In this document: positions 15,247 through 23,939 of the stretch, piece by piece | Numbering within the stretch: the stretch's first letter is position 1 | How the letters are laid out: the number at the start of each line of letters is the position of its first letter | Assembly (NCBI GenBank): GCA_023420415.1 | Contig: JAEZWF010000042.1 | Location: forward strand, 1 to 64,000 | DNA: 64,000 nucleotides | Reading direction: 5' to 3' | From: Actinomycetes bacterium | GTDB lineage: Bacteria > Actinomycetota > Actinomycetes > Actinomycetales > Dermatophilaceae | Position numbers and translations under genes: made by a program | Notes under the pieces: generated by a model | The model's input: only the letters and a program-made list of their open reading frames with translations | Database searches by the model: none | Told to the model about the DNA's origin: nothing

Positions 15247-16851
15247 ATGGGTGGCGACGCGGCCGGCAATGGCGTCAACACGGCATACGGGCTCGTGGCG
15301 ATCATCGTCGTCTGTGTGCTCACGCTCGCCGTCGGGGCGTTCGGGCTGCGCCTGTCCCGGACGACGAGTGACTTCTACGTCGCCGGCCGCACCGTCACGC
15401 CCTACCGCAACGCGAGCGCCATCGGCGGTGAATACCTTTCTGCCGCAAGCTTTCTCGGCATTGCCGGACTCATCTACACCGGCGGCCTCGACATGCTCTG
15501 GTTCCCGGTGGGATACACCGTGGGCTACGTCGTGCTGCTGGTCCTCGTCGCGGCGCCACTACGCCGCTCGGGCGCCTACACGCTGGCCGACTTCGCCGAG
15601 GCACGACTCGAGTCACGCGCGATCCGGCGCATGTGCTCGTTCCTCGTGGTGGGCATCGGCTGGCTCTACCTGCTGCCGCAGCTCCAGGGCGCAGGGCTGG
15701 CACTGCGGGCGGTCACCGGTGCCCCGTCGTGGCTGGGCGGCCTCGTCGTCGCGGCCGTCGTCGTCGCCAACGTCGCCGCCGGGGGGATGCGCTCGATCAC
15801 CCTGGTGCAGGCCGTGCAGTACTGGCTGAAGCTGACCGCGATCGCCGTCCCGGCGTTCGTGCTGCTGGCCTTCTGGGCCGGGGACGGCGCGCCCGGTCCG
15901 GCCGTCCTGAGGACCGACCCCGGGTGGGCGCAGCCGCTGCACGGCCTTGCAGGACAAGGACATCCGGTCTACGCGACCTACAGCCTGCTGCTCGCCCTCG
16001 CACTCGGCACGATGGGCCTGCCGCACGTCCTTGTCCGGTTCTACACCAACCCCGACGGACGGGCAGCGCGGCGCACGACCCTCACCGTCATCGCCCTGCT
16101 CGGCGTCTTCTACCTCTTCCCACCGGTCTACGGGTTCCTCGGACGCACCTACCTGCCGGAGCTGCCCGCGGGCGCCGCCCCCGACACGGTGATGCTGAGC
16201 CTGCCGGGGCTCATGGCCGGGGGAACGCTCGGCGACATCCTCTCCGCCGTCCTCGCCGGTGGCGCCTTCGCGGCGTTCCTGTCGACCGCGTCGGGCTTGA
16301 CGATCTCGGTCGCCGGCGTCCTCGACCAGGACGTCCTGCGCGGCTGGCTCGCGCGGCTGACGGCGCAGGACGCGACGACCGTCCAGGGCTTCCGGCTCGC
16401 CTCCGTGCCCGCAGTGCTCGTCCCGTATGCCGTGTCGCTCGTCGTCGAGCCCGTCGGCCTCGCGACCATGGTGAGCCTCGCGTTCGCCGTGGCGGCCTCG
16501 ACGTTCTGCCCCCTGCTCGTGCTGGGTGCGTGGTGGCGCGGGCTGTCGACTGTTGGTGCGGGTGCCGGGCTGGTCGTGGGCGGGCTGCTCGCGGCCATCG
16601 CGGTCGCGGCCACGGTGCTGGCCGGGCCGATCGACGGGTGGCCGGGCGCCCTGCTGGGCCAGCCGGCAGCCTGGACGGTGCCGATCGCCTTCGCCACCGC
16701 CGTCGTCGTGTCGCTCGCGACCCCCGGCCGGATCCCCCGCAACACCAGCCGCACCCTGGTGCGGCTGCACTCCCCCGAGGACCTCGCCCTCGAGGGCCGT
16801 GCGGATCAGCCGGCGCCGCGCAACCGCTCGACGATCTCCGGCAGGTCGTAA
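15247..16851 (+). CDS. Sodium:solute symporter, acetate-permease-like
   Basis: 534 residues from ATG 15247, with a GGGGGTG run upstream; GTG 15238, overlapping the preceding stop, is an alternative. SSS-family signature: TSDFYVAGRTVTPYRNASAIGGEYLSAASFLGIAG, with about 13 membrane helices, and GLPHVLVRFYTNPDGR as in ActP. It should import a small monocarboxylate (acetate, propionate or pyruvate) with a cation. It is likely under the upstream LytS/LytTR pair. Its last 46 bases overlap the convergent Doc toxin gene. A second paralogue starts at 17943. Confidence 0.88.
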   Translation: MGGDAAGNGVNTAYGLVAIIVVCVLTLAVGAFGLRLSRTTSDFYVAGRTVTPYRNASAIGGEYLSAASFLGIAGLIYTGGLDMLWFPVGYTVGYVVLLVLVAAPLRRSGAYTLADFAEARLESRAIRRMCSFLVVGIGWLYLLPQLQGAGLALRAVTGAPSWLGGLVVAAVVVANVAAGGMRSITLVQAVQYWLKLTAIAVPAFVLLAFWAGDGAPGPAVLRTDPGWAQPLHGLAGQGHPVYATYSLLLALALGTMGLPHVLVRFYTNPDGRAARRTTLTVIALLGVFYLFPPVYGFLGRTYLPELPAGAAPDTVMLSLPGLMAGGTLGDILSAVLAGGAFAAFLSTASGLTISVAGVLDQDVLRGWLARLTAQDATTVQGFRLASVPAVLVPYAVSLVVEPVGLATMVSLAFAVAASTFCPLLVLGAWWRGLSTVGAGAGLVVGGLLAAIAVAATVLAGPIDGWPGALLGQPAAWTVPIAFATAVVVSLATPGRIPRNTSRTLVRLHSPEDLALEGRADQPAPRNRSTISGRS

Positions 16852-17174
16852 CGGCCCTCGGCCACCGCCATCACGAGGTCGAAGGCGTCGTCGTCGGAGA
16901 GGTCGACGTCGACTCCGTTGACGTCGAGGAAGACCACACAGGTGAGCCAGCCCAGGCGCTTGTTGCCGTCGACGAGGGCATGGTTGCGCACGATCGAGTG
17001 CAACAGGGCAGCCGCCTTGGTGTGCAGGTCGGGGTAGGCGTCTTCGCCGAAGACGCTGGACCGTGGACGGGCGGCGGTCGCATCCAGCAGGCCGATGTCA
17101 CGCACCGGGCCGGCGCCAAGGTCACGGGTGAGGGTCAGCAGGTCCTCGAGGGTGAGGTAGCGGACCTGCGTCAT
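16806..17174 (-). CDS. doc: Doc-type toxin (death-on-curing, Fic fold)
   Basis: 122 residues from ATG 17174. The intact motif HALVDGNKRLGW fits the Doc HxFx(D/N)GNKR pattern; Doc proteins phosphorylate EF-Tu and arrest translation. The N-terminal YLTLEDLLTL is also typical. The start overlaps the antitoxin stop by one base (TGATG), so toxin synthesis depends on antitoxin translation. The 3' end runs 46 bases into the convergent symporter gene, which could make the pair sensitive to transcriptional interference. Confidence 0.92.
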   Translation of the reverse strand: MTQVRYLTLEDLLTLTRDLGAGPVRDIGLLDATAARPRSSVFGEDAYPDLHTKAAALLHSIVRNHALVDGNKRLGWLTCVVFLDVNGVDVDLSDDDAFDLVMAVAEGRYDLPEIVERLRGAG

Positions 17175-17380
17175 CAGACCGTGCCGAGGCGGTCGAGGAC
17201 ATCCGCCCACTTCTCGCGCAGGCGGGAGCTGCTCTCACCCACGATCTCAACATGGGCCATCTGCTCGTGCCGATCGATCACGGCACGACGGATGACCTCC
17301 TGCCGAGAAGTGCCCTCCGCCTTGACCAGGGCGTCCAGGGCTGCCTCGAGCTCGCTGTCAGTGCGCAAAGTGAGTGCCAT
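17174..17380 (-). CDS. Ribbon-helix-helix antitoxin partner of Doc
   Basis: 68 residues from ATG 17380. MALTLRTDSELEAALDALVKAEG followed by TSRQEVIRRAVIDR is an RHH (CopG/MetJ-like) DNA-binding domain. The C-terminal part (SSSRLREKWADVLDRLGTV) would wrap the toxin. A perfect 17-base palindrome at 17390-17406 lies 10 bases upstream of the start, the expected autorepression operator. Doc is usually paired with Phd; an RHH partner is the common actinobacterial alternative. Confidence 0.88.
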   Translation of the reverse strand: MALTLRTDSELEAALDALVKAEGTSRQEVIRRAVIDRHEQMAHVEIVGESSSRLREKWADVLDRLGTV

Positions 17381-17389
17381 GCCTCAATG

Positions 17390-17406
17390 GTATCACCGTG
17401 ATACCG
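17390..17406. promoter_or_regulatory. Palindromic operator of the Doc module
   Basis: GGTATCAC-C-GTGATACC is a perfect 8+1+8 inverted repeat immediately upstream of the antitoxin start codon. Antitoxin or antitoxin-toxin binding here would repress the module. Confidence 0.75.
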
Positions 17407-17604
17407 GACGAGCACCGCCGTTCGGCGCGGCGCAGCGACCGCTCGGCGCACCGACGACCACCACCCGCCGAGCCGCGCCGCCGTACGGCGCGAGCCCGCG
17501 CGGCATACCTGCCCCTGCGGCCCACTACGCACGACAGTGACAGGCGGCAGCGGGTCCACCCGCCGCCTGCATGGCCCGTCCCCTCATCCCCGGAGGTGCC
17601 CGAC

Positions 17605-17943
17605 GTGAGCAACGACGCTCGCACGGACCGCGACCCATACGTCGAGCTGCAGAGCTCGCCGGAGTTCGCCGAGCTGCGGAGCCGTTTCCGCAGGTTCGTC
17701 TTCCCCATGACCGCGCTGTTCCTGGCGTGGTACTTCCTCTACGTCCTGCTGTCGACCTACGCGCACGGCTTCATGTCGACCAAGGTCTTCGGCAACATCA
17801 ACGTCGGCCTGATCTTCGGCCTCGGCCAGTTCGTGTCGACGTTCGTCATCACGATGCTCTACGCCCGCTGGGCCGACCGTGAGTTCGACCCGCGTGCGGA
17901 CGCGTTGCACGCCAAGCTCGAGGCGCAGGGGGTGGACGACTGA
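17605..17943 (+). CDS. DUF485 membrane protein (YjcH-like)
   Basis: 112 residues from GTG 17605, chosen because GGAGG lies 8 bases upstream; GTG 17596 is less likely. The DUF485 signature is PEFAELRSRFRRFVFPMTALFLAWYFLYVLLSTYA, then a second helix, INVGLIFGLGQFVSTFVITMLYARWA. Such proteins are co-encoded with acetate permease ActP. The stop overlaps the symporter start (TGATG at 17941-17945). Confidence 0.9.
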   Translation: MSNDARTDRDPYVELQSSPEFAELRSRFRRFVFPMTALFLAWYFLYVLLSTYAHGFMSTKVFGNINVGLIFGLGQFVSTFVITMLYARWADREFDPRADALHAKLEAQGVDD

Positions 17944-19592
17944 TGGCAGCCGCCCTCGCCCCCACGCTGGCCCCGGCCGCCACCGACGTCGGCAGCCCCG
18001 CCCTCAACATCTCGATCTTCGCGCTGTTCGTCGTCGTGACGCTCACGATCGTCATCCGCGCCTCGCGCAACAACCGCTCGGCAGCCGACTTCTACGCCGG
18101 CGGCCGCGCATTCACCGGGCGCCAGAACGGCATCGCCATCGCCGGTGACTACCTGTCGGCGGCGAGCTTCCTCGGCATCGCCGGCGCCATCGCCCTCAAC
18201 GGTTACGACGGCTTCCTCTACTCGATCGGCTTCCTCGTGGCGTGGCTCGTCGCGCTGCTGCTGGTCGCGGAGCTGCTGCGCAACTCGGGCAAGTTCACCA
18301 TGGCCGATGTGCTGTCGTTCCGTCTGCGGCAGAGGCCGGTTCGCATGGCGGCCGCCGTCTCCACCTTGGCCGTCTGCTTCTTCTACCTGCTGGCCCAGAT
18401 GGCCGGAGCGGGTGGCCTCGTGGCCCTGCTGCTCGGCGTCGACAGCAAAGCCGGCCAGTCGCTCGTCATCGCCGTCGTGGGTGTGCTGATGATCGCCTAC
18501 GTCCTCATCGGCGGCATGAAGGGCACCACCTGGGTGCAGATCATCAAGGCCGTCCTGCTCATCATCGGCGCAGCCGTGATGACGGTCTGGGTGCTCGGCA
18601 AGTTCGGGGTCAACCTCAGCTCCCTGCTCGGCCAGGCGGTCGACGCCTCCGGTGGCAAGCCCGTCCTCGACCCGGGCCTGCAGTACGGCAAGAGCAACCT
18701 CACCAAGATCGACTTCATCTCGCTGTCGCTGGCGCTGGTACTCGGCACCGCAGGTCTGCCGCACGTGCTGATGCGGTTCTACACGGTGCCGTCGTCCAAG
18801 GAGGCCAGAAGGTCGGTCGTGTGGGCCATCTGGCTCATCGGCATCTTCTACCTGTTCACGCTCGTCCTCGGTTACGGCGCAGCGGTTCTCGTCGGTCCGG
18901 CCGAGATCTCGGCCGCGCCCGGCAAGGCCAACTCGGCCGCGCCGCTGCTGGCGTTCGAGCTCGGCGGTGCGGTGCTGCTCGGCATCATCTCCGCGGTCGC
19001 GTTCGCGACCATCCTCGCGGTGGTCGCCGGCCTCACCATCACCGCGAGCGCGAGCCTGTCGCACGACATCTACAACTCCGTCATCAAGGAGGGCAAGGCC
19101 TCCCAGGAGGACGAGGTGCGTGTCGCGCGGATGACGGCGATCGTCATCGGCATCCTCGCGATCATCGGCGGCATCTTCGCCAACGGCCAGAACATCGCGT
19201 TCCTCGTCGCACTCGCGTTCGCCATCGCCGCGTCCGCCAACCTGCCGACGATCCTCTACTCGCTGTTCTGGCGCCGGTTCAACACCCGCGGCGCGCTGTG
19301 GTCGATCTACGGCGGGCTGGGGACGGCGTTGGTGCTCATCGTGTTCAGCCCGGTCGTGTCCGGCAAGGCACCGCTCACTCCGGGCGGTCCGAGTCCGTCG
19401 ATGATCACCGATCCGTCGGTCGACTTCAGCTGGTTCCCGCTGGACAACCCCGGGATCATCTCGATCCCGGTCGGCTTCCTGCTCGGGTGGCTGGGCACCG
19501 TGACGAGCAAGGAACACAACGAGGCGAAGTTCGCCGAGATGGAGGTCCGGTCGCTGACCGGTCACGGGGCGGAGAAGGCGGTCGTGCACTAG
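17943..19592 (+). CDS. actP: Cation/acetate symporter
   Basis: 549 residues from ATG 17943. SSS family with 13-14 membrane helices. ADFYAGGRAFTGRQNGIAIAGDYLSAASFLGIAG and GTAGLPHVLMRFYTVPSSKEARRS are conserved in ActP. It imports acetate and similar short monocarboxylates by sodium or proton symport. Coupled to the DUF485 gene. Acetyl-CoA synthetase lies 1.8 kb downstream, so uptake and activation of acetate are encoded close together. A strong hairpin at 19625 ends the transcript. Confidence 0.93.
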   Translation: MAAALAPTLAPAATDVGSPALNISIFALFVVVTLTIVIRASRNNRSAADFYAGGRAFTGRQNGIAIAGDYLSAASFLGIAGAIALNGYDGFLYSIGFLVAWLVALLLVAELLRNSGKFTMADVLSFRLRQRPVRMAAAVSTLAVCFFYLLAQMAGAGGLVALLLGVDSKAGQSLVIAVVGVLMIAYVLIGGMKGTTWVQIIKAVLLIIGAAVMTVWVLGKFGVNLSSLLGQAVDASGGKPVLDPGLQYGKSNLTKIDFISLSLALVLGTAGLPHVLMRFYTVPSSKEARRSVVWAIWLIGIFYLFTLVLGYGAAVLVGPAEISAAPGKANSAAPLLAFELGGAVLLGIISAVAFATILAVVAGLTITASASLSHDIYNSVIKEGKASQEDEVRVARMTAIVIGILAIIGGIFANGQNIAFLVALAFAIAASANLPTILYSLFWRRFNTRGALWSIYGGLGTALVLIVFSPVVSGKAPLTPGGPSPSMITDPSVDFSWFPLDNPGIISIPVGFLLGWLGTVTSKEHNEAKFAEMEVRSLTGHGAEKAVVH

Positions 19593-19624
19593 CAGGGGAT
19601 GCACGAGCGCCTCACCGAACCACG

Positions 19625-19655
19625 GTGCCGCGTCCCCGCAGAGGGGACGCGGCAC
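19625..19655 (+). terminator. Intrinsic terminator hairpin after actP
   Basis: GTGCCGCGTCCCC and its exact complement flank a 5-base loop, giving a 13-bp perfect stem 33 bases after the actP stop. No U-run follows, as common in high-GC genomes. Confidence 0.75.
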
Positions 19656-19759
19656 TGTGTCGTCTCCGAGTCGTCTCCGACCGGCCGCACAAGGTATGCC
19701 GCCGTGTCAACCGAGGTGCCGCGCCTCGCGTCGAAGTGGTGTCCGGGAAGGAGGACACC

Positions 19760-20326
19760 ATGAACACCAACGCAATTCGCCCCAAAGCGGCCATCCGCTC
19801 ACTCGTCATCGCCCTCGCGGCAGCGGTTCTCCCCGTCGCCGCCGCAACCACCTCCGCCGACGCCGCGCCCACCTGCGGCATCCGGTGGGGGTCCACCGCC
19901 AAGAGCGCCACACCCATGGTCGCCGGCCCGGTCACGGGCGTGCGGGCCGGGCGCCACGCCTGTTACGACCGGCTGGTCATCGACCTGCGTGGCCGCGCGC
20001 CCGGCTACACAGTCCGCTACGTCGACGCGGTCCACACCGAAGGTGCCGGCACCGTCGTCCCGTTGCGCGGCGGCGCCCGGTTGGAGGTCGTCGTGAAGGC
20101 GCCGGTGACCACGGCCGCCGGCACCGCGGCATACCGGCCGGCGAACCCCCGCGAGGCCGTCCAGGTGACCGGGTGGAGCACCTTGCGTCAGGTCGCGTAT
20201 GCCGGGTCGTTCGAGGGGCAGACGACGTTCGGCGTCGGTGTGCGGGCACGACTTCCGTTCCGCGCGTTCACGATCCAGGACTCCACCGGTTCGCGGCTGG
20301 TCGTCGACGTCGCCCACCGGTGGTGA
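19760..20326 (+). CDS. Secreted AMIN-like domain protein
   Basis: 188 residues from ATG 19760, with AAGGAGG upstream. A Sec signal peptide is clear (KAAIRSLVIALAAAVLPVAAATTSADA, cleavage near residue 36). The mature part has two cysteines (TCGIRWG; RHACYDRLVIDLRG) and a beta-rich pattern (GYTVRYVDAVHTEGAGTVVPLRGGARLEVVVKAP; FTIQDSTGSRLVVDVAHRW). This fits actinobacterial AMIN-like extracellular domains, which are thought to bind the envelope. Exact function unknown. Its stop abuts the stop of the convergent membrane protein gene. Confidence 0.8.
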   Translation: MNTNAIRPKAAIRSLVIALAAAVLPVAAATTSADAAPTCGIRWGSTAKSATPMVAGPVTGVRAGRHACYDRLVIDLRGRAPGYTVRYVDAVHTEGAGTVVPLRGGARLEVVVKAPVTTAAGTAAYRPANPREAVQVTGWSTLRQVAYAGSFEGQTTFGVGVRARLPFRAFTIQDSTGSRLVVDVAHRW

Positions 20327-21160
20327 TCAGCGCCGGCTGCGCACCACCCGCACGACGACGATGACGACGGCAACGACCGCCGTCAGCCACAGCCAGGAGG
20401 CGACGTCACCCAGCAGGTCCGTGGTGACGTCGCCGGCGTGCGCCTGGAGGTGGTCCCAGCCGCGGGTGAAGAAGGCGCGGACCTGGTCGCGCAACGAGGG
20501 CCCCCCGGACGCCGCGGGGATGGCGTTCCAGCCCTGGTCGACCGCGGCTGCGAGCAGCCCTGACACGAGGTAGGTCACAGCCACGCGCAGTAGGCCGAGG
20601 ACGGTGGGCGCCACCCGCTGCCAGCTGGCGACGGTGAACGGCAGCGCGAGCGCGACCGCGGCGAGTGCACCGTGCGGCCAGGTCGCCGGGGTGAGACCGG
20701 CGACGACGGCGAGGGTGCCGGCCGTAGCGGCAGTGCCGCGGGCGCCCCGGTCACCGAGCCAGGTGCCGACGATGGCGCCCACCACGAAGGCGGTGATCAC
20801 GATGGCCCGGCCGCGGCCGTCGTTCACCTCGGGCGAGCTGGTGAGCCAGGCGAGGACCGGGAACCCGGCGACGATCGCGAACCGCGGCCACGGTGAGCGC
20901 ACGAGCAGCCCCGCCACCGCCGCGGCGGCCAGGGACCCGAGCACCAGGACGTCGGCCGTCGGCACGCTGATGGGCAGGCGCAGCCAGTCGTCGCGCCCCC
21001 AGAAGCCCGTCGGCCACCACAGCACCGCCGCGAGGAAGATCGCCAGCGGGGGCCATCCGCGGCGGGCCAGGGAGAGCAGGGTCGGTGTCTCGTCGGGGGC
21101 CGGCTTGGGGGCGCTGTCGGACGCGGTCGAGGCGCCTGTCCTGGTGCTGCTGGGGCTCAC
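20327..21160 (-). CDS. Multi-pass membrane protein, function unknown
   Basis: 277 residues from GTG 21160. About six to seven hydrophobic helices follow a polar Ser/Thr/Pro-rich N-terminus of about 35 residues. A last helix (WLWLTAVVAVVIVVVRVV) ends in RSRR, suggesting a cytoplasmic C-terminus. I do not recognise a family; there are no obvious catalytic or substrate motifs. The stop codons of this gene and the secreted protein abut (TGA-TCA). Confidence 0.65.
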   Translation of the reverse strand: MSPSSTRTGASTASDSAPKPAPDETPTLLSLARRGWPPLAIFLAAVLWWPTGFWGRDDWLRLPISVPTADVLVLGSLAAAAVAGLLVRSPWPRFAIVAGFPVLAWLTSSPEVNDGRGRAIVITAFVVGAIVGTWLGDRGARGTAATAGTLAVVAGLTPATWPHGALAAVALALPFTVASWQRVAPTVLGLLRVAVTYLVSGLLAAAVDQGWNAIPAASGGPSLRDQVRAFFTRGWDHLQAHAGDVTTDLLGDVASWLWLTAVVAVVIVVVRVVRSRR

Positions 21161-21374
21161 CTACCCGAGAGTAGCCTTCGGCGTCGCGCCTGTCGCCGGT
21201 CCGCGGCCGATCCGGTTCGGGCCGATGCCGGCAACCGTCCGTCTCCGCAACCGCCCGTCGGTCGAGCCAGATGCCCGCTCCCCTTGAAGGCGAACGGTCG
21301 AGGGGGTTGGCTGGTCGGGTACACCGGGCAGCTCGGTCGAGACTGCCCTGCCGACGTCGCCAGGAGGTCCACCC

Positions 21375-23321
21375 GTGTCCCAGTCATTCGCGCCGAGCCC
21401 GGAGTTCGCCGCACAGGCCAACGGCAAGGCCGAGCTCTACGACGAGGCCGCGGCCGAGCACGAGGAGTTCTGGGCCAAGCAGGCGCGCGACCGCATCACC
21501 TGGGCCAAGGACTTCGACCAGACCCTCGACTGGAGCGACGCGCCGTTCGCGAAGTGGTACGTCGGCGGCGAGCTCAACGCGGCATACAACTGCGTCGACC
21601 GCCACGTCGAGGCCGGCAACGGCGACCGCGTCGCCATCCACTTCGAGGGTGAGGGCGGGGACACCCGCACCATCACGTATGCCGACCTGCAGAAGGACGT
21701 GGCGAAGGCCGCCAACGCGTTGGAGTCACTGGGCGTCGCCAAGGGTGACCGGGTCGCGATCTACCTGCCGATGATCCCCGAGGCCGTCGCGACGATGCTC
21801 GCGTGCGCGCGGATCGGGGCGCCCCACTCGGTGGTGTTCGGCGGGTTCTCGGCCGACGCGCTGCGCACCCGCATCGCCGACGCCGAGGCGCGCGTCGTGG
21901 TGACGGCGGACGGGCAGTTCCGGCGGGGCAAGGCGGCACCGCTCAAGGCGGCCGTCGACGCCGCGCTCGACAGCGGCGACAACTCGGTCGAGAAGGTCCT
22001 CGTCGTCCAGCGCACCAAGGGTGAGGTGGAGATGAAGGAGGGGCGCGACGTCTGGTGGCACGACGTCGTCGACTCCGCGAGCGACGAGCACACGGCATAC
22101 CCGCACGACAGCGAGCACCCGCTGTTCATCCTCTACACGTCCGGCACGACCGGTAAGCCCAAGGGCATCTTCCACACGACCGGCGGCTACCTCACGCAGT
22201 GCGCCTACACGAACTCGGTGGTGCACGACCTGCACCCGGAGACCGACGTCTACTGGTGCACCGCCGACATCGGCTGGGTGACCGGGCACTCCTACATCGT
22301 CTACGGACCGCTCGCCAACGGCGCGACCCAGGTGATCTACGAGGGGACGCCGGACACCCCGGACAAGGGTCGCTGGTGGGACATCGTGCAGAAGTACGGC
22401 GTCACGATCCTCTACACCGCGCCCACCGCGATCCGCACGTTCATGAAGTGGGGCGACGACATCCCCGCCAAGTACGACCTGTCGTCGCTGCGGGTGCTCG
22501 GCTCGGTCGGTGAGCCGATCAACCCCGAGGCGTGGCTGTGGTACCGCAAGAACATCGGCGGCGACAAGGCACCCATCGTCGACACTTGGTGGCAGACCGA
22601 GACGGGCGCGATCATGATCAGCCCGCTGCCCGGCGTGACCGACCTCGAGCCCGGCTCGGCGCAGAAGCCGATCCCGGGCATCAGCGCGGAGATCCTCGAC
22701 GACGAGGGCAAGCCGCTGACCGACCCGGAGGCCGTCGGCTACCTCGTGCTGACCAAGCCGTGGCCGTCGATGTTGCGCGGCATATGGGGCGACCCGGAGC
22801 GCTACAAGGAGACCTACTGGAGCCGGTTCGGCGACAAGTACTACTTCGCCGGCGATGGCGCGAAGTACGACAAGGACGGCAACATCTGGCTGCTCGGCCG
22901 CGTCGACGACGTCATGAACGTGTCGGGTCACCGGCTGTCGACGGCCGAGATCGAGTCGGCGCTGGTGTCGCACCCGACCGTGGCCGAGGCCGCCGTCGTG
23001 GGTGCGTCCGACGACACGACCGGTCAGGCCGTGGTGGCCTTCGTCATCCTGCGTGGCGGCGCAGATCGATCGGGCGACGACGCTGGGGACGATCTTGTGC
23101 AGGAGCTGCGCAACCACGTCGCCAAGGAGATCGGCCCCATCGCCAAGCCGCGCTCGATCATGGTCGTGCCCGAGCTGCCGAAGACCCGCTCGGGCAAGAT
23201 CATGCGCCGCCTGCTGCGCGACGTGGCCGAGAACCGCGAGGTCGGTGACGTCACGACGCTCGCCGACGACTCGGTCATGAACCTCATCAAGGACGGCATG
23301 GGCTCGGGCAAGGACGACTGA
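21375..23321 (+). CDS. acs: Acetyl-CoA synthetase
   Basis: 648 residues from GTG 21375, with CAGGAGG at good spacing. Activates acetate to acetyl-CoA via acetyl-AMP. Motifs: P-loop-like YTSGTTGKPKG, WWQTETGAIM, the hinge RVDDVMNVSGHRLSTAEIES, and the C-terminal SGKIMRRLLR containing the lysine acetylated in the family. Length is normal for Acs (about 650). Together with ActP and malate synthase (25677) this supports growth on acetate through the glyoxylate bypass; isocitrate lyase is not in the window. Confidence 0.97.
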   Translation: MSQSFAPSPEFAAQANGKAELYDEAAAEHEEFWAKQARDRITWAKDFDQTLDWSDAPFAKWYVGGELNAAYNCVDRHVEAGNGDRVAIHFEGEGGDTRTITYADLQKDVAKAANALESLGVAKGDRVAIYLPMIPEAVATMLACARIGAPHSVVFGGFSADALRTRIADAEARVVVTADGQFRRGKAAPLKAAVDAALDSGDNSVEKVLVVQRTKGEVEMKEGRDVWWHDVVDSASDEHTAYPHDSEHPLFILYTSGTTGKPKGIFHTTGGYLTQCAYTNSVVHDLHPETDVYWCTADIGWVTGHSYIVYGPLANGATQVIYEGTPDTPDKGRWWDIVQKYGVTILYTAPTAIRTFMKWGDDIPAKYDLSSLRVLGSVGEPINPEAWLWYRKNIGGDKAPIVDTWWQTETGAIMISPLPGVTDLEPGSAQKPIPGISAEILDDEGKPLTDPEAVGYLVLTKPWPSMLRGIWGDPERYKETYWSRFGDKYYFAGDGAKYDKDGNIWLLGRVDDVMNVSGHRLSTAEIESALVSHPTVAEAAVVGASDDTTGQAVVAFVILRGGADRSGDDAGDDLVQELRNHVAKEIGPIAKPRSIMVVPELPKTRSGKIMRRLLRDVAENREVGDVTTLADDSVMNLIKDGMGSGKDD

Positions 23322-23330
23322 CGCGCGCCG

Positions 23331-23939
23331 TTGACTGTGCCAAAACCGTTGCGGCCGTATGTCGCCGGTGACCGGGACGCGCTCTATGACGTGTGCCTGC
23401 GCACCGGCGACAGCGGCGGTGACGCCACTGGGTTGTATGCCGAGGGAAGACTTCCCGGCGAGGTCTGGGTCGGCCCATACGTCGAGTTCGAGCCGTCGCT
23501 GGCAGCGGTGCTCGACGACGGGTCGGGCGCCGGCGGCTACGTGTTGGGCGCGTTGGACACGCGGGCCTTCGAGGCACGGTGCGAGCGTGAGTGGTGGCCG
23601 GCGTTGCGGCGGCGGTATGCCGCGGGGTCGGCTCCCGAGGGAACGCGCGACGCCCGGGTCATCGCCTTGATCCACGACCCGCCGGTCGCGCCGGACCACG
23701 TGGTCGCCGAGCACCCGTCGCACCTGCACATCGACCTGCTGCCGCATTGGCAGGGCGGCGGCTGGGGACGGCGCCTGATCGAGGGGCTGTTCGACCGGCT
23801 GGTCGCAGCCGGCTCGCCGGGCGTGCACCTGGGGGTCGGCCGGGCGAACACGAACGCCATCGGGTTCTACGGCCGGATGGGGTTCACGGTCCTCGACGAC
23901 TCATCCCCCGACGCCCTGTTCCTCGGCCACCGCCTCTGA
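23331..23939 (+). CDS. GNAT-family N-acetyltransferase
   Basis: 202 residues from TTG 23331; GTG 23337 is an equally plausible start. The acetyl-CoA binding loop is LLPHWQGGGWGRRLIEGLFDRL and the C-terminal strand GVGRANTNAIGFYGRMGF, as in GNAT enzymes (including those resembling the C-terminal domain of O-GlcNAcase-associated acetyltransferases). Substrate unknown. Only 9 bases separate it from acs, so co-transcription is likely, and an Acs lysine acetyltransferase role is possible but unproven. The 3' end overlaps the convergent phosphodiesterase gene by 39 bases. Confidence 0.85.
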   Translation: MTVPKPLRPYVAGDRDALYDVCLRTGDSGGDATGLYAEGRLPGEVWVGPYVEFEPSLAAVLDDGSGAGGYVLGALDTRAFEARCEREWWPALRRRYAAGSAPEGTRDARVIALIHDPPVAPDHVVAEHPSHLHIDLLPHWQGGGWGRRLIEGLFDRLVAAGSPGVHLGVGRANTNAIGFYGRMGFTVLDDSSPDALFLGHRL

